This document shows, piece by piece, positions 22,401 to 34,400 of a stretch of 64,000 nucleotides of DNA (within the stretch, counting starts at the first letter, position 1; every line of letters begins with the position of its first letter). The notes beneath the pieces are model-generated. The model did not search any database. It had not been told where the DNA came from and worked only from the letters and a program-made list of their open reading frames with translations. Both the position numbers and the translations under genes were made by a program. The stretch spans positions 48,272,332 to 48,336,331 of the forward strand of contig OZ024938.1 of NCBI GenBank assembly GCA_964017235.1, read 5' to 3'. This DNA is from Sabellastarte sp. h YS-2021 (taxonomy: Eukaryota > Annelida > Polychaeta > Sabellida > Sabellidae).

Positions 22401-25400
22401 AGAGATATCGAAAATATTAAGAGTAACCGCAGACGTCAGCCATTGCCCAGAAGATCAGCCACTGTTACCACGGAGTCCCAGAGGGTCGGCCTACTGCCAA
22501 CAACCACTCCACAGGCGTCAAGTTCTACTCAAGCAGCAGCTAGCAGCAGTTTTGTGTACTATACACCAAGCCCCATTGGCTTCAGCAACCCGACATCTGT
22601 CCTAACTGTACAGGACGAAGGGAGCAGACACAATCTGAGTGGAATCTTAAGCCAGCTACCAGATCTGACATCAACACAGATCGTCGAGCAGCCTCAGCAG
22701 CAGCAGCAACAACCGCAGCAGCAGCTCTTTACTATCACCACTTCAGCACCGCCTCAACAGCAGCAGCAGCCTCCTCAGTAGCCATCCAGTCAGGGCGGGT
22801 CTTTGACCTGCCAGGCCCTTTTCAGGGCCACCAAATCATCCAAAAACAATTATTCAGCTACGTGTTCTTCCAATTCCCCTCCCAAAACAAAAAAGTTCAG
22901 TACAAATACTTATCACAAGAAAAAAATAATTAAAGTCCAACACTTACACCACCCCAAACATGAAACAAATAACCCATGGTACTACACATAACAAAAAAGG
23001 CCACATAAAAAAAAATTAAAAATAACTCCCAATATGGCCATTACTCAGCCCATTTTTAGATTAAAATCCATGGGATAGTTTAAAATCTGTAATTGAAAAG
23101 TCCAACACTTACACCTTCCCTAGAGTTAAAAGGCATAATTACATACTTACCAACCCACAAACAGACAAACCCAATACCAAACATAACCCCCAAATAACAA
23201 ACCCAGTACCAAACCTAATACCCAACTACCCCAAAAAACCCAACCCCAGTAACCAACAAACACACAAACCCAAAAGTAAATAGAACCCATGCCAACGAAC
23301 TGACAAAGTATTTAGCAAACACAATCCCCCATTATTGAAAGCAAAACTAGTTCCATGGTTATATTTTCCAAATTTTTGTGATTAGAAATGAATATTTAAA
23401 ATTGAATATTTCCATAAAAAAATTTCTGCTACAAATAAGTTTCCCAGCCATGAAAAAAGGAAAATGTTTAAATTAGGATGTGGATTTGAAAATATATGAA
23501 ATAATAATTCAATTTAGGATATTATGTGTGACTTTGTGTTTGGCTTTTGTTTAAGAGTGGGTTTGTCTGTTTGTTGGGTGAGTAAGTTGTGTTTGTCTGT
23601 TTGTCCGTCTCAAGAAGTTATGCTTGGCATGGGGTTTGTCTGTTTGTCCGTCTCAAGAAGTTATGCTTGGCATGGGGTTTGTCTGTTTGTCCGTCTCAAG
23701 AAGTTATGCTTGGCATGGGGTTTGTCTGTTTGTCCGTCTCAAGAAGTTATGCTTGGCATGGGGTTTGTCTGTTTGTCCGTCTCAACAAGTTATGTTTGGC
23801 ATGGGGTTTGTCTGTTTGTCCATCTCAACAAGTTATGTTTGGCATGGGGTTTGTCTGTTTGTCCACATAGCTGATTAATTGTTTTTGGAATATTTGGTAG
23901 TCCTGAAAAGGACTGTTATAGTTAGTCCTGAAAAGGACTGTTTACTGCAACAGGACTTATATTCTGCCATCTTGCCAGGCCACCGCTCCCTCATTATTGA
24001 AGTAGTCCTTCAGGTAATCCCTCTGTCTTTTGGCCTCTCTAGCAGGGTTTCTGTCTTGGCCACCACCAGCAGCACCACCAATCAATCCACAATCACCAGG
24101 CACATCATCATCATCATCATCATCCCCCCCAGGCTGCTGACCAGCAGGTTGACCTTGATACTGGCTTCTGAGTATATTGTGCAGAACCACACAGGTCATG
24201 ACCACTTCTCTAACTGTTTCTGGGGGTAGTTCAATGGTGGTCCTCATGACTCTAAATCTTGACACAAGGATGCCAAAAGCGTTCTCCACAACTCTCCTGC
24301 CCCTTGATATTCTGTAGTTGGCAATCCTTTCCTCCCTTGTTAACAGCCTTCTGCCATAGGGTTTCATGAGCCAGGTCTTCAGGGCAAAGGCATCATCTGC
24401 CAAAATGAAGTAGGGGACATCTGTACCACCCTGTGTTATAGGAGCTGGGTCAGGGAAGCCTATCCTGCCATCTTCAATCCTCCTCTTCAGCTGAGAGGCA
24501 TTAAATATCTGGGCATCTGAGCAAGACCCTTCTGTACCCACATCCACCCATCTGAATTTGTACTGCCCATCTACCAAGGCCAACATGACAATGGAAAAGA
24601 ACCCCTTGTAGTTGTGGTAGAGGGCTCCAGAGTTCTTGGGTTTCTTCAGGGCCACATGCTTTCCATCCAGGGCTCCCAGGGCATGTGGAACATTCCACCT
24701 GATCCTGAATTCCCTTTCCAGTTCTTTCCACTCATCTGGAGTAGTAGGACATTTGAGGTACTCTCTGGTGAACTCATCCTGGATGGCCCTGCAGACCTCT
24801 GGTAGAAACTTGGAAATGGTGGATCTGCCAACCCTGAACTGACAGGATAATGATGTGTATGACTCTCCAGTGGCCAGATATCTGATGGTGAGGGCTAACT
24901 TCTCCCCAACACTGATAGGAGCTCTGTAGTTGGTGGCCTGCCTGGCTAGACGTGGTTCCAGTCTGGTCTTCATCATTTCAAAGAATTCTGGGGTCATCCT
25001 CATGTAGTTGGTGAATCCTGGAATATCTGTGGCATAAAGATCAGCCATAATGTTGTGGTAGGCCCCCCTCTCCTCTCTCTGCAGTAGCCATGGCCTGACC
25101 CACATGTTGTGCCTTCTTCTGGGTCTCTGTATGGGTGCTGGTGGTGCTGGTGGTGGTGGTGGTGGTTGCTGTGCTTGACGTAAAAAATGGAAATACATGA
25201 TTATTTGTAAGTGAATAAAAACCAAAAAAGCCCTAAGTTGTTGTTGAATCTGTCTTCCATTAAAAGGTGGCATCCTGGTGTGTTCCTAGAAAAGCAATGA
25301 TGATTAGATCGCAAATTTTATATATATATACCCAGAAAATCCAGCAACTTTGAAAAACAATAATCGGGGATCGTGGTCTGGGGAGGCCTGAGGAGGCCTG

Positions 25401-28400
25401 AGGACGCCTGAGGACGCCGGTAGTTAATCGTGTGTTAGTCGGCTCTTAGTCCCAGGAGGCCTGAGGCGTCCTGGGACCCAGTCGGTTTGTGTCCGACAGG
25501 ATCGTGGTTGAAACCGACCCGAAAACTGGCTTAGTCGGTTCTTAGTCCCAGACCAGTCGGGGACTGTCTGCGGCCGCCTGAGGCGTCCTGAGGTGTCCTG
25601 AGGCGTCCTGGGGACGATCTGTTCTTAATCCCAGACTTTGAAACCGACCCAGTATTCCCGCCCATTTTTGTCTTTTTTCAACCGACTGTGCACGATTAAG
25701 GGTCGCCGACAGGATCGGGGCTTAATCCTTTGGTGGAACAGGGGCATTATCGATTAATGTAAAATACAAACGATATTCCATGTATAATTTGTGATCTAAG
25801 ATTTGCAATAAAACCTTACAGTATTTTCTCCCGGGGAGCAACAGACCCGCATGTAGACACATATTTTATTTTTAAATTTGACCCAGAAGTTTGTTTATTT
25901 GGGGAGGAGGAGGTCTGTCATGTGTTGTTATACAGATTATTGCAAAGCAATACATACACGAAAACACCATATCACAGTTCAAACACAAAAAACCTATTTT
26001 ACCTCAAAAGCGCTTTGGCTTTGTCTCATTTTTATAGAAATGTAAATATATACCCCTAGACTAAACCCTGGCTTAAGATACTTGTTTGTGCTATTTTGGC
26101 GTATTAGGATAAGCACCTAGACATTGAGGCAACTTAATGTCAACTCATTGTTTTTTACATTTCTTTACATTCACCAGTCTGTGGAAAGTCTCATTTTAGC
26201 TTTAAATTCACACCTTTTATATAGTTCAAAGAACCCTATGAGGTAGGTTTATATGGACAATCATTCAGTTGTTTGGTACCGAAATAATAACAAAAAATGT
26301 TTATTTGTTATATGTGCTTTTAAAGCACTTTCTCGGCCGAACAATTTAACACAAGAGAAAATGGTTCATCCATTTGGTAGGGCCTTGAATTCAAAGCAGA
26401 GACAGCCACAGATGCTACACAACAATACTTCCTGAGTCGAGGACATGTGATGAACATGCATACAAAATTTTTCCAAGTAACGCCTCCGAATATTTCAATG
26501 AAATCAAAGGACACAATCACACCCGGTGTCAAGAAAAAAATATACCATGATTATGAAAACCCTGATGTTGCACTGAAACTTGTTGCCATTTTGAGACACT
26601 TTACAAGTGGTGAATGTTAAGCTACATGTCCTGTTTATTTATAGGCCGGGGTTGAATTTCATCAAATCTTGCCAGTCAGCAGTCACGTTGAGGGGGGTGA
26701 GGGCAAACATTTTGCTCAGTCAGGGACAAAAGTCTCATCGACATATCAAACTGTAAATTCTGACAACATTAATCATCAGCGGAAAAAGCTTAAGCAGCCA
26801 AACAACATTAAACTTCATGGTTCCAAGATTATCCAATGGATATCCAATCCAACTAGTTCTAGTCTAGTCAGTTCTGTTAATCACGATAAATGTGATAGTC
26901 CTCTTCTTAATAAAACTGTCATTTCGCAGACTCATGTGGCAACGCCTGTTCATGTTCGTCCAAATATAGAAATGATTTTATATTCACTTCCTCTTTTTTG
27001 GCTAATTTCTGGAGACTGGTACATCAAATGTTAAGTGTCTAAATATTTGAATTGTTCTTGTGATTCTTATTTAAGCACATACTCAAATATACGGAAGGAA
27101 CATATGATATATCAGAAACTGACTGTATTCACACCAATAAAATCTTTCTGATTCAAAACTTAAACTCAAACCTTTTAAGGAAATAAAATCTTTTCATCAT
27201 AGAATGTTTTTTATAGAAAACCAACTCAATATTTCTTCCTTGAGAAAAAATATGCCTAAAGTAATCATCTGCTTTAACGCACCTGTTTCTCTAAATATGA
27301 TTTTGCGTTAGCCTTTTTTAATAGTTGAAAGATTTACAATGTTTCAAAAGTACTTCCTGTGGTTCAGGCACTTCAAAATCAGTTTATTCTATAGACATTT
27401 CTTAGAGCACTGTCTTTAGTCATGAAATCCTCCTGTTTTGCTATCTTATTTAATACAGTAAGAAGTTGTTCAGTAATGCCTAAGTCCCTTTTTATTGGAA
27501 ATTTATAGGAGTCTCTGCCAAATAATCACAATATTTCCAATGTGAGACAAAAAACACCCCCCCCCTCAAAAAAAAAAAAAAATACACACTAACAGTAGAA
27601 CAGGAGATCTTCTGGTGTGTGATTAATATACCTTTCCATATCACTGAAATGGCGGGGACAGATGGTAATGCTAATACTTCTACAAGTAATAGGTCAGATT
27701 ACGCCAAGTTTCTATCACGGCAGCCAGAACAACCACACATCTATCAACCTCTCCAAGGAAGGAGTCATAATTTGGTGGCACAAAAGCAAGACAATCCACA
27801 AGTCAGATGTCCAACTTCAGATTTATTGTCCCAATTGTCCATCGATGTAGGATGCCCAAGTGTAATTGACAACACACAGAGACCATTTACTCCGGATGTC
27901 CTGAATGAAGTCAAAGAAATAAAGGACGATACACTGAATGATGCTTATGAGGAGATAAATCTTGAAACAAAGAAAAGTTCAAGGAAGAAATGTGCATTGG
28001 TTATAACATGCATTGTGTTACTCCTTACTGTCATTTTGGCTGTAGCTATTGTTACATCTGTTGTTTTGTTAAAAGGTAAGAATAATCTTTTGTATGTTAT
28101 ATTACTGTATCACCATCAGATATGTTAGGGCTAGATCATGTAGTTTAGTAGTGGAACAGACTATTATTTTTTCTCGTTTAGTTTCGATAACAGAATAACC
28201 TTTACCTCCAAGTTTAATTTGGTGCAGAATTTAAACATCTGGAGTAATGTTCAGGGGCAGTATTCATTAACATTCCTAGTCTTAGTCCTATCTTATACAC
28301 AATTATCAATCATCAATTTCTAACGACACTCTAAATCAATTATCAAATTCAGTTACTAATTTAAAAGTATATTGATTCTACATGAAGAATTAAGAGCTAA

Positions 28401-31400
28401 AATTGTGCTTCCTGTAATAGAACTAAAATCAGGCATATGATTAAAATGATAAACTACTAAAGTTAGGACAATGACTAAGATAGGAATGTTAGTCAATACC
28501 GCCCTGGAGTCCAAACTGATAGGTGCTGTATTTACTTTCACATGGATTTGTTTTAAAATCCCTTCACAAACCTAACATATGTTTAAGAATTGAGGAATGA
28601 ATATGTGACTCCATCCTAAGATTTAGCGCCATCATTAGTTTTTCTTGGCACTGGATTTGTATCTGTTTTGGAGGCTGCTACAGATGGTTTAAACAGGAAC
28701 AGCTGAAGTCATGTATACAGCATTTTTATACTTCAGACTTGGGCGACTGCTTCGATCTTGCTGTTATGTTACCCAGGGCCTGTATTCACAAAGATTCTTA
28801 GAATTAGTCTTGTTCTTAGAATTTCCCCCTGGCTTCCTGCCTGGGCCATTACCTACTTCGCCCTGGTGGGGTCATCTCAAGGTCAGATGACCTTTACTGG
28901 GGTCAAGCTGATGACCTTCCCATTCAAAGTCACAGGGCTGTAATAATACCCAGGGCCCGTATTCACAAAGATTCTTATTTTTAGAATTTTTCTTAGAATT
29001 GTCGTTTTTCTTACAAAAATTCTAAGAATAAGAATTTTCCTCTTCACAAAGATTCTTATTCTTAGAATTACGCTTATTCTCAGAATTTTTCTAAGAATGG
29101 CTTTTATTCTTAGAATTTTTCCAAGTATAGAAATTTTCTATTCACAAAGAATCTTATACTTAGAATCTTCTAAGAATTGATTTAAATCTAAGACAGACAC
29201 ATAGCATGCTTAACTTAAGAAAAATAGTTGTTTGTTGATTATAGTGCAGCAACTAATTGCAAATCGACATCCAGAACAGAGTGTTACATATTAAGTTGTC
29301 CATTGTGTATACTGGAATGAAATGCAGCCTCTTTATACTATTTCAAAATTTCTAACTTTCTGTCCACATATGCCAAGATCTGTATTCTTAGAATTTTCTT
29401 AGAATTACACTTAGTCTAAGAAACATTCTAAGAATTGCATACATTTCATTTTACTTCTATTCTTAGAATTATTCTTAGCTAAGAATTATTTTGTGAATAG
29501 AATTTTATTCTAAGAATAAGAAAATTCTTAGCCTAGAAAATATTTGCATTGTATCAATCTGCATTAAATTAGACCTGAGAGTTTTTATTTTGTTAAACTT
29601 TTCCAATATCTTTCATTAATAAGGCAGTTGTTCCACTCTGTGATTTTGACCATAAATAGAAGCCTTCTTTACATATTTCCAAAGAAACCCTTTTACTTTT
29701 ATCTAAACCAAAATGATCATAAAACCCAAAAATGCACACCAAAATATGGAAATGACAAGTAATAAACTTAAACAACATTTTTTCAGTCACAAATTTAAAT
29801 AGGTCAAACAATCCATTACAGTTACACGTGAGCTGCCTGACCATCTTGCCATCACATCTTGCCTATCAAGGCATAATGCAAATTCAGGAAGGTTAATTCA
29901 CAGAAAATTCACAAGATAAAGATCACTAACTTCAGAGAGGACATCTTGATTCTGATCTAATCAAACACCCTCACACAACAGCCAGTTTACTCAGGCACCA
30001 GTATTTCAATACCTTGTGCAACATTCTAGACAAGGATGCTCTAATCAAAAGAAAAATGGCACCATTGTTCCCTGATACAGGTTTTGTGAATTCAGACGTC
30101 CTCTCAACAAAGTGTCTTAAGCAGAGGTAAGAAGGAGTATAGTGCAGTGACAATTTTGCAATCAATTGGGGTAGATATTGAGTTGCTGTCAATCGCTATA
30201 ATTTTCTACTGGAACAGTCAAAGGTCAAAGTTGGGGTTTTACGTCCCGTTCAACAGCCAGTGGAACAGTCAAGATGCACGCACTATTCTACAGTTATTGC
30301 TGAAAATAATGGTAACCTCAAGGCTCTGTGGAACACTTTCAAAAAGATCTTACATAAATCTTCAACCATCATCGTACCCATTCACATTAGTCCTACTGAT
30401 TTAGCCAACACTTAGGACATTTTTTCAGTGACAAAGTTATGAAAATCAGAGTTGCACTACAGTCATCAGTGCCTGTTTCCCTTACAATACCAAGAAGCAA
30501 CAATAGTGCCCTATCCACCATGGAGCCTGTATCTGAGGGTGACATCCTCAAAATCCTAAATTCTTCCCCTACCAAATCATGCAACCTGGACCCGAAGCCA
30601 ACTTCATTAGTTAACGGGTGTGTGGACATTCTAGTCACTCCAATATATATAAATTACTCACCAAAGAAGGTAGTTCCAAAACTGCTTCAAAATTACACAT
30701 GTCACCCCCTCTTCTCGAGAAACCTAACCTAGACAGAAATCTCCTCAAAAATTACAGACCAGTGTCCAACTTTAGTTTCATATTCAACCTGATTGAAAAA
30801 GTAGTGGCTAAACAGTTAAATAGTTACATCGATAATGAGATGTTCTCCAATGTTACAGGATATTGCATTTCACAGAAACAGCATTCCTGAAAATCAAAAT
30901 GATATTGCTGCTTCTATGGACTCTGGTAAGGTTGTTGCATTCACATTGCCACACCTCTTAGTGGTATTTGACACTATCAACATAACATTCTTGACTACTG
31001 CAACTCTATACTCTGTGGCATAAGTAAATATAATGTGGCTAAACTCCAAAAGATTCAAAATGCCCTTTGCAGAATTGTTTTTAGACTTGATAGAACTAGC
31101 CATGTCATTCCCTTTCTGTTAAAAACTACACTGGCTCCCTGTTATATACTGTATCCAGTTTAAATATAATCTAATTGCTTTTACGGCCATTAGATTTTCC
31201 CAACCCACATACTTATCATCCTTGATCAAAACCAGTAGCCTAACTTGTGGAAATTGGCTTTTTCATTCCTCAGCTAGTTTGGATCTCATACTGATACATC
31301 CCTGGCCCCTTTGGCCTAGAGTGCATGAGGAGAGAGGATGTTGTATCAATTTTGTGCTATTTAAATATTTCTATTCTATTCTTCTTTATTATTTTTAAAT

Positions 31401-34400
31401 ATTGGACACTTACTTGGCCACTACTCTATACTTAATTAACCAATAGCACTGAAAAACATTTTTTACGAACATCAACAAGAAAATTAATTTAGTTATATCA
31501 ATATTTTAAAGTAATGCCAAGACTCAGGGCAAAATGTTCTGCTTCTAATCAACGACTTATGCAAAAGTTAGATGAACCCTTTTTAAGCAGCCCTACAGCC
31601 TGTGATTACCTATGTGCCTGTCATTGTATTGCCAGGGACTACTCGTGATGATGTGCTAAGTACTTCTGACCAAAACATAACACCTAGTTCCACTACAAAG
31701 ACTACTTCAACATCATCAGCAGAGACTACCACAGTGAAATATGGTGTAGAAACTAGAGAAGACTACTCTATTGAAAAAGGTTTGTGTATAACTATTGATT
31801 AAACCGCAAAAATATAAGTGATCACTTGGAAAAGTACATTCAAGAAAATTCACATTTTAAGAAATGCTCAGTGGCCCAGTTGCAAATTTGGTTTCTAACC
31901 ACTGGCTATCATCTAACCTATGTTGTTTATTTGTGGGGTTGACTCTCACAATGTAGAGAGCTTGTCTCACTATGAACAACACGTGAAACCAAAAAAAATC
32001 ATCTTTGTTACATCTCAATGTTAGGTTTATTTGATGATAATGGACAGAATAGTCTAACACCCATAATGAAATCGGTGCTGGCAAGATTCTCTCAAGGGTT
32101 AGACAAACTCTTAGTTATAATATCTTTCTTTGGTAATAAAGTCACTACAGTACAGTCATTATACATAATCTATTGTACTTTATAAAAGTAAGCTAGGTTT
32201 GTCAAATATTATGATCTAAATGTGCTTATATTATTGTTCTTTTTAATAATAAAATGTGGCCATATTTAATAATATGGTAATGTCTGTAGATAACAGGTAT
32301 AAATTTTTTTTGTGTGTGTGATATATACATATTTTTTTCAACAAAATTTAAAGTGGAACTTCATATTGTGAAACCAATACATCCTATTATCATCAGTTAA
32401 AACTATATGTTATATCTATTATAGTGTATGCAAATACAATTATCAATACATTTATTTTGAGAGTTTTAGAAATCTTGTGTAGATACCAAGTATTAACTTT
32501 TTTTTAAAAAAAAAGTAAAAATATACTTTTTTTAAAAGATATAAGTGGATCTTCCTTTTTAGGAAATCCAGTACATCATATTATCAGTGTAATTACATGT
32601 TATAACTATATCGGTATATACAAATACAACTATTATTAATTTTGGGAGCATAAGAAATTTTGTGTGGATACCAGGTAGAAACATTATTTAACTTTATGTT
32701 ATAGCTATTATGGTGTATGCAAATATGATTACTACTACATATATTTTGGGAGCTTAGTACATGGGTATATATTACACTTTTTCTATTATAGTAAAGTGTG
32801 TCTGATGCATGCACATATAGAGGTGAACAAAATACATTTCCAAACATAAATAAAGTATTACTGGATATTCTTGATATGGTCCCCCAAAGTCAGATTTTAG
32901 ACCATGTGTGTTTTTCTCTTCATAATTTGAAAGGTTGCACCTTTTGCAGCATAAACAATATTAAAACTATTTGTAAATGGGTTAGCTGACAACACATAGA
33001 AAGATTGCAAGAGCTGGTCCAGTATTAAATATTCATATGATCATGGTGGCCAATGTTCCGTATGGTAAAAATAAACCAAGTGTTCCAAGTTTTGCACATG
33101 GTGAATGTCACAATATAAATTATATTGTTGTCCTTTTTTGCTATAAATACACAGGGGGTATTATATTATATCTTGGAAGGCTGCACCCTATCAAGTACAA
33201 AAATTATTAACTCTGATTTCTGAATGGGTTGGCTGAAGAAACAGTGAAAGAGCTGTTCCATTTTTAATTAATTCATGTAGCTTTTGTGGCTAGTGTTTCA
33301 TCTATAAACAATCAATGAACTAAAATCTTGCATAGTGCTTGTTATAACAAAAAGTATATTTGTGCTCTTCCCATTATTTTGCATAAATGTTAATCTGATT
33401 TGTAATTAATCAAAGTGTTTGAAGTGATATTTAATAATTAAATTAAATATATGTATATATATATATATATACATAAAACAATGTGTTAAAGTGAGACTTA
33501 AAGGCCCAGTTGCATCAAAAATCGACTTTCAACTATTGTGTTGTGTGTAAACCCAGGAGCAAGAAAATACATATTATTACAGCAAACAGTTAAGCAGTTA
33601 GTCTCCAATCTCCATTTGTTTACACATGTGTCAGATTCACTGAATGCAGAAAACACAGCCATGCTTTTCTTAGCTGTGATGTGAGACGCGGTACAGTTGT
33701 ACAGATTCAACTGTGCAGAGTAGTGCTTTGCTTCATTTATCTGTGATAGAAAATTTAAGGACCGCATTTCATTATTTAGTTTCTGAAAACTTATGCAAAG
33801 TATAGGAGAACTGAAAAAATTTATATGGGGAGTATTTATATTGTGTATTCTAAAAATATAATAAGCTGATATTTTAAGATACAATACATAAGCTAATAAC
33901 TACTTATGAAAATTAAACTTCCAAGAAGCCATAAAGTACTTATAAAAACATGATTCAGCATTATGTATACCTTGGAAATATCAAATTTTATTTCAGATTT
34001 GAGAACATTAAAACAGAAAGCTGACCTTGGTACAAAAAAGTGTTTACTTTATGCCATGTAGGGACATAAATTATAATGACCAAAACTGAATAATTGTTAT
34101 AGATGGACTTAACACTAAATATTTATTATAATTCTATTTGATAATATAAATATGTAATCATTGATCAGCAACATTTATGTAACCTTTTATGACAAAAGTC
34201 TTGAATTTTAATGTTACCTCACTGTTTATTCTAATAATAAATGGCAAACATATTGTTCAGAGATAATTAACTCTCACTCATCACTCAGTATTCTGTAATA
34301 TATGAATATCTTGTCCATTTGCTTGGCTACCTATTCTGCCTCTTCAATACTTGCCTTTTTAATTAAGATGATTTTGTATTCAAAAGAGTGTGTGGACAAA

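Larger units (their letters stand above)
20764..25746. mobile_element. PIF/Harbinger DNA transposon, apparently intact
   Basis: Two convergent open genes, a MADF/Myb-like protein (plus) and a Harbinger transposase (minus), lie between inverted ends. The left end has TGTTCCACCA at about 20,769-20,778 and the right end has TGGTGGAACA. With flanking bases the match is AATGTGGGTGTTCCACCA against AATGCCCCTGTTCCACCA. The flanks read TAA on the left and TTA on the right, compatible with the TWA target but not identical. The first and last ~500 bp are GC-rich with repeated CCTGAGG/GTCC words, unlike the AT-rich surroundings, which marks recent arrival. The exact ends are uncertain by a few bases. Confidence 0.85.

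Noticed and set aside
23591-23866. Regular 43-bp repeats, possible CRISPR array or coding repeat protein
   Set aside because: The repeats are head-to-tail with no spacers, the context is an animal transposon, and all three frames stay open only because the unit lacks stops.
33498-33884. 128-codon minus-strand open frame
   Set aside because: No recognisable domain or splice context, and AT-rich surroundings. Left as unexplained.
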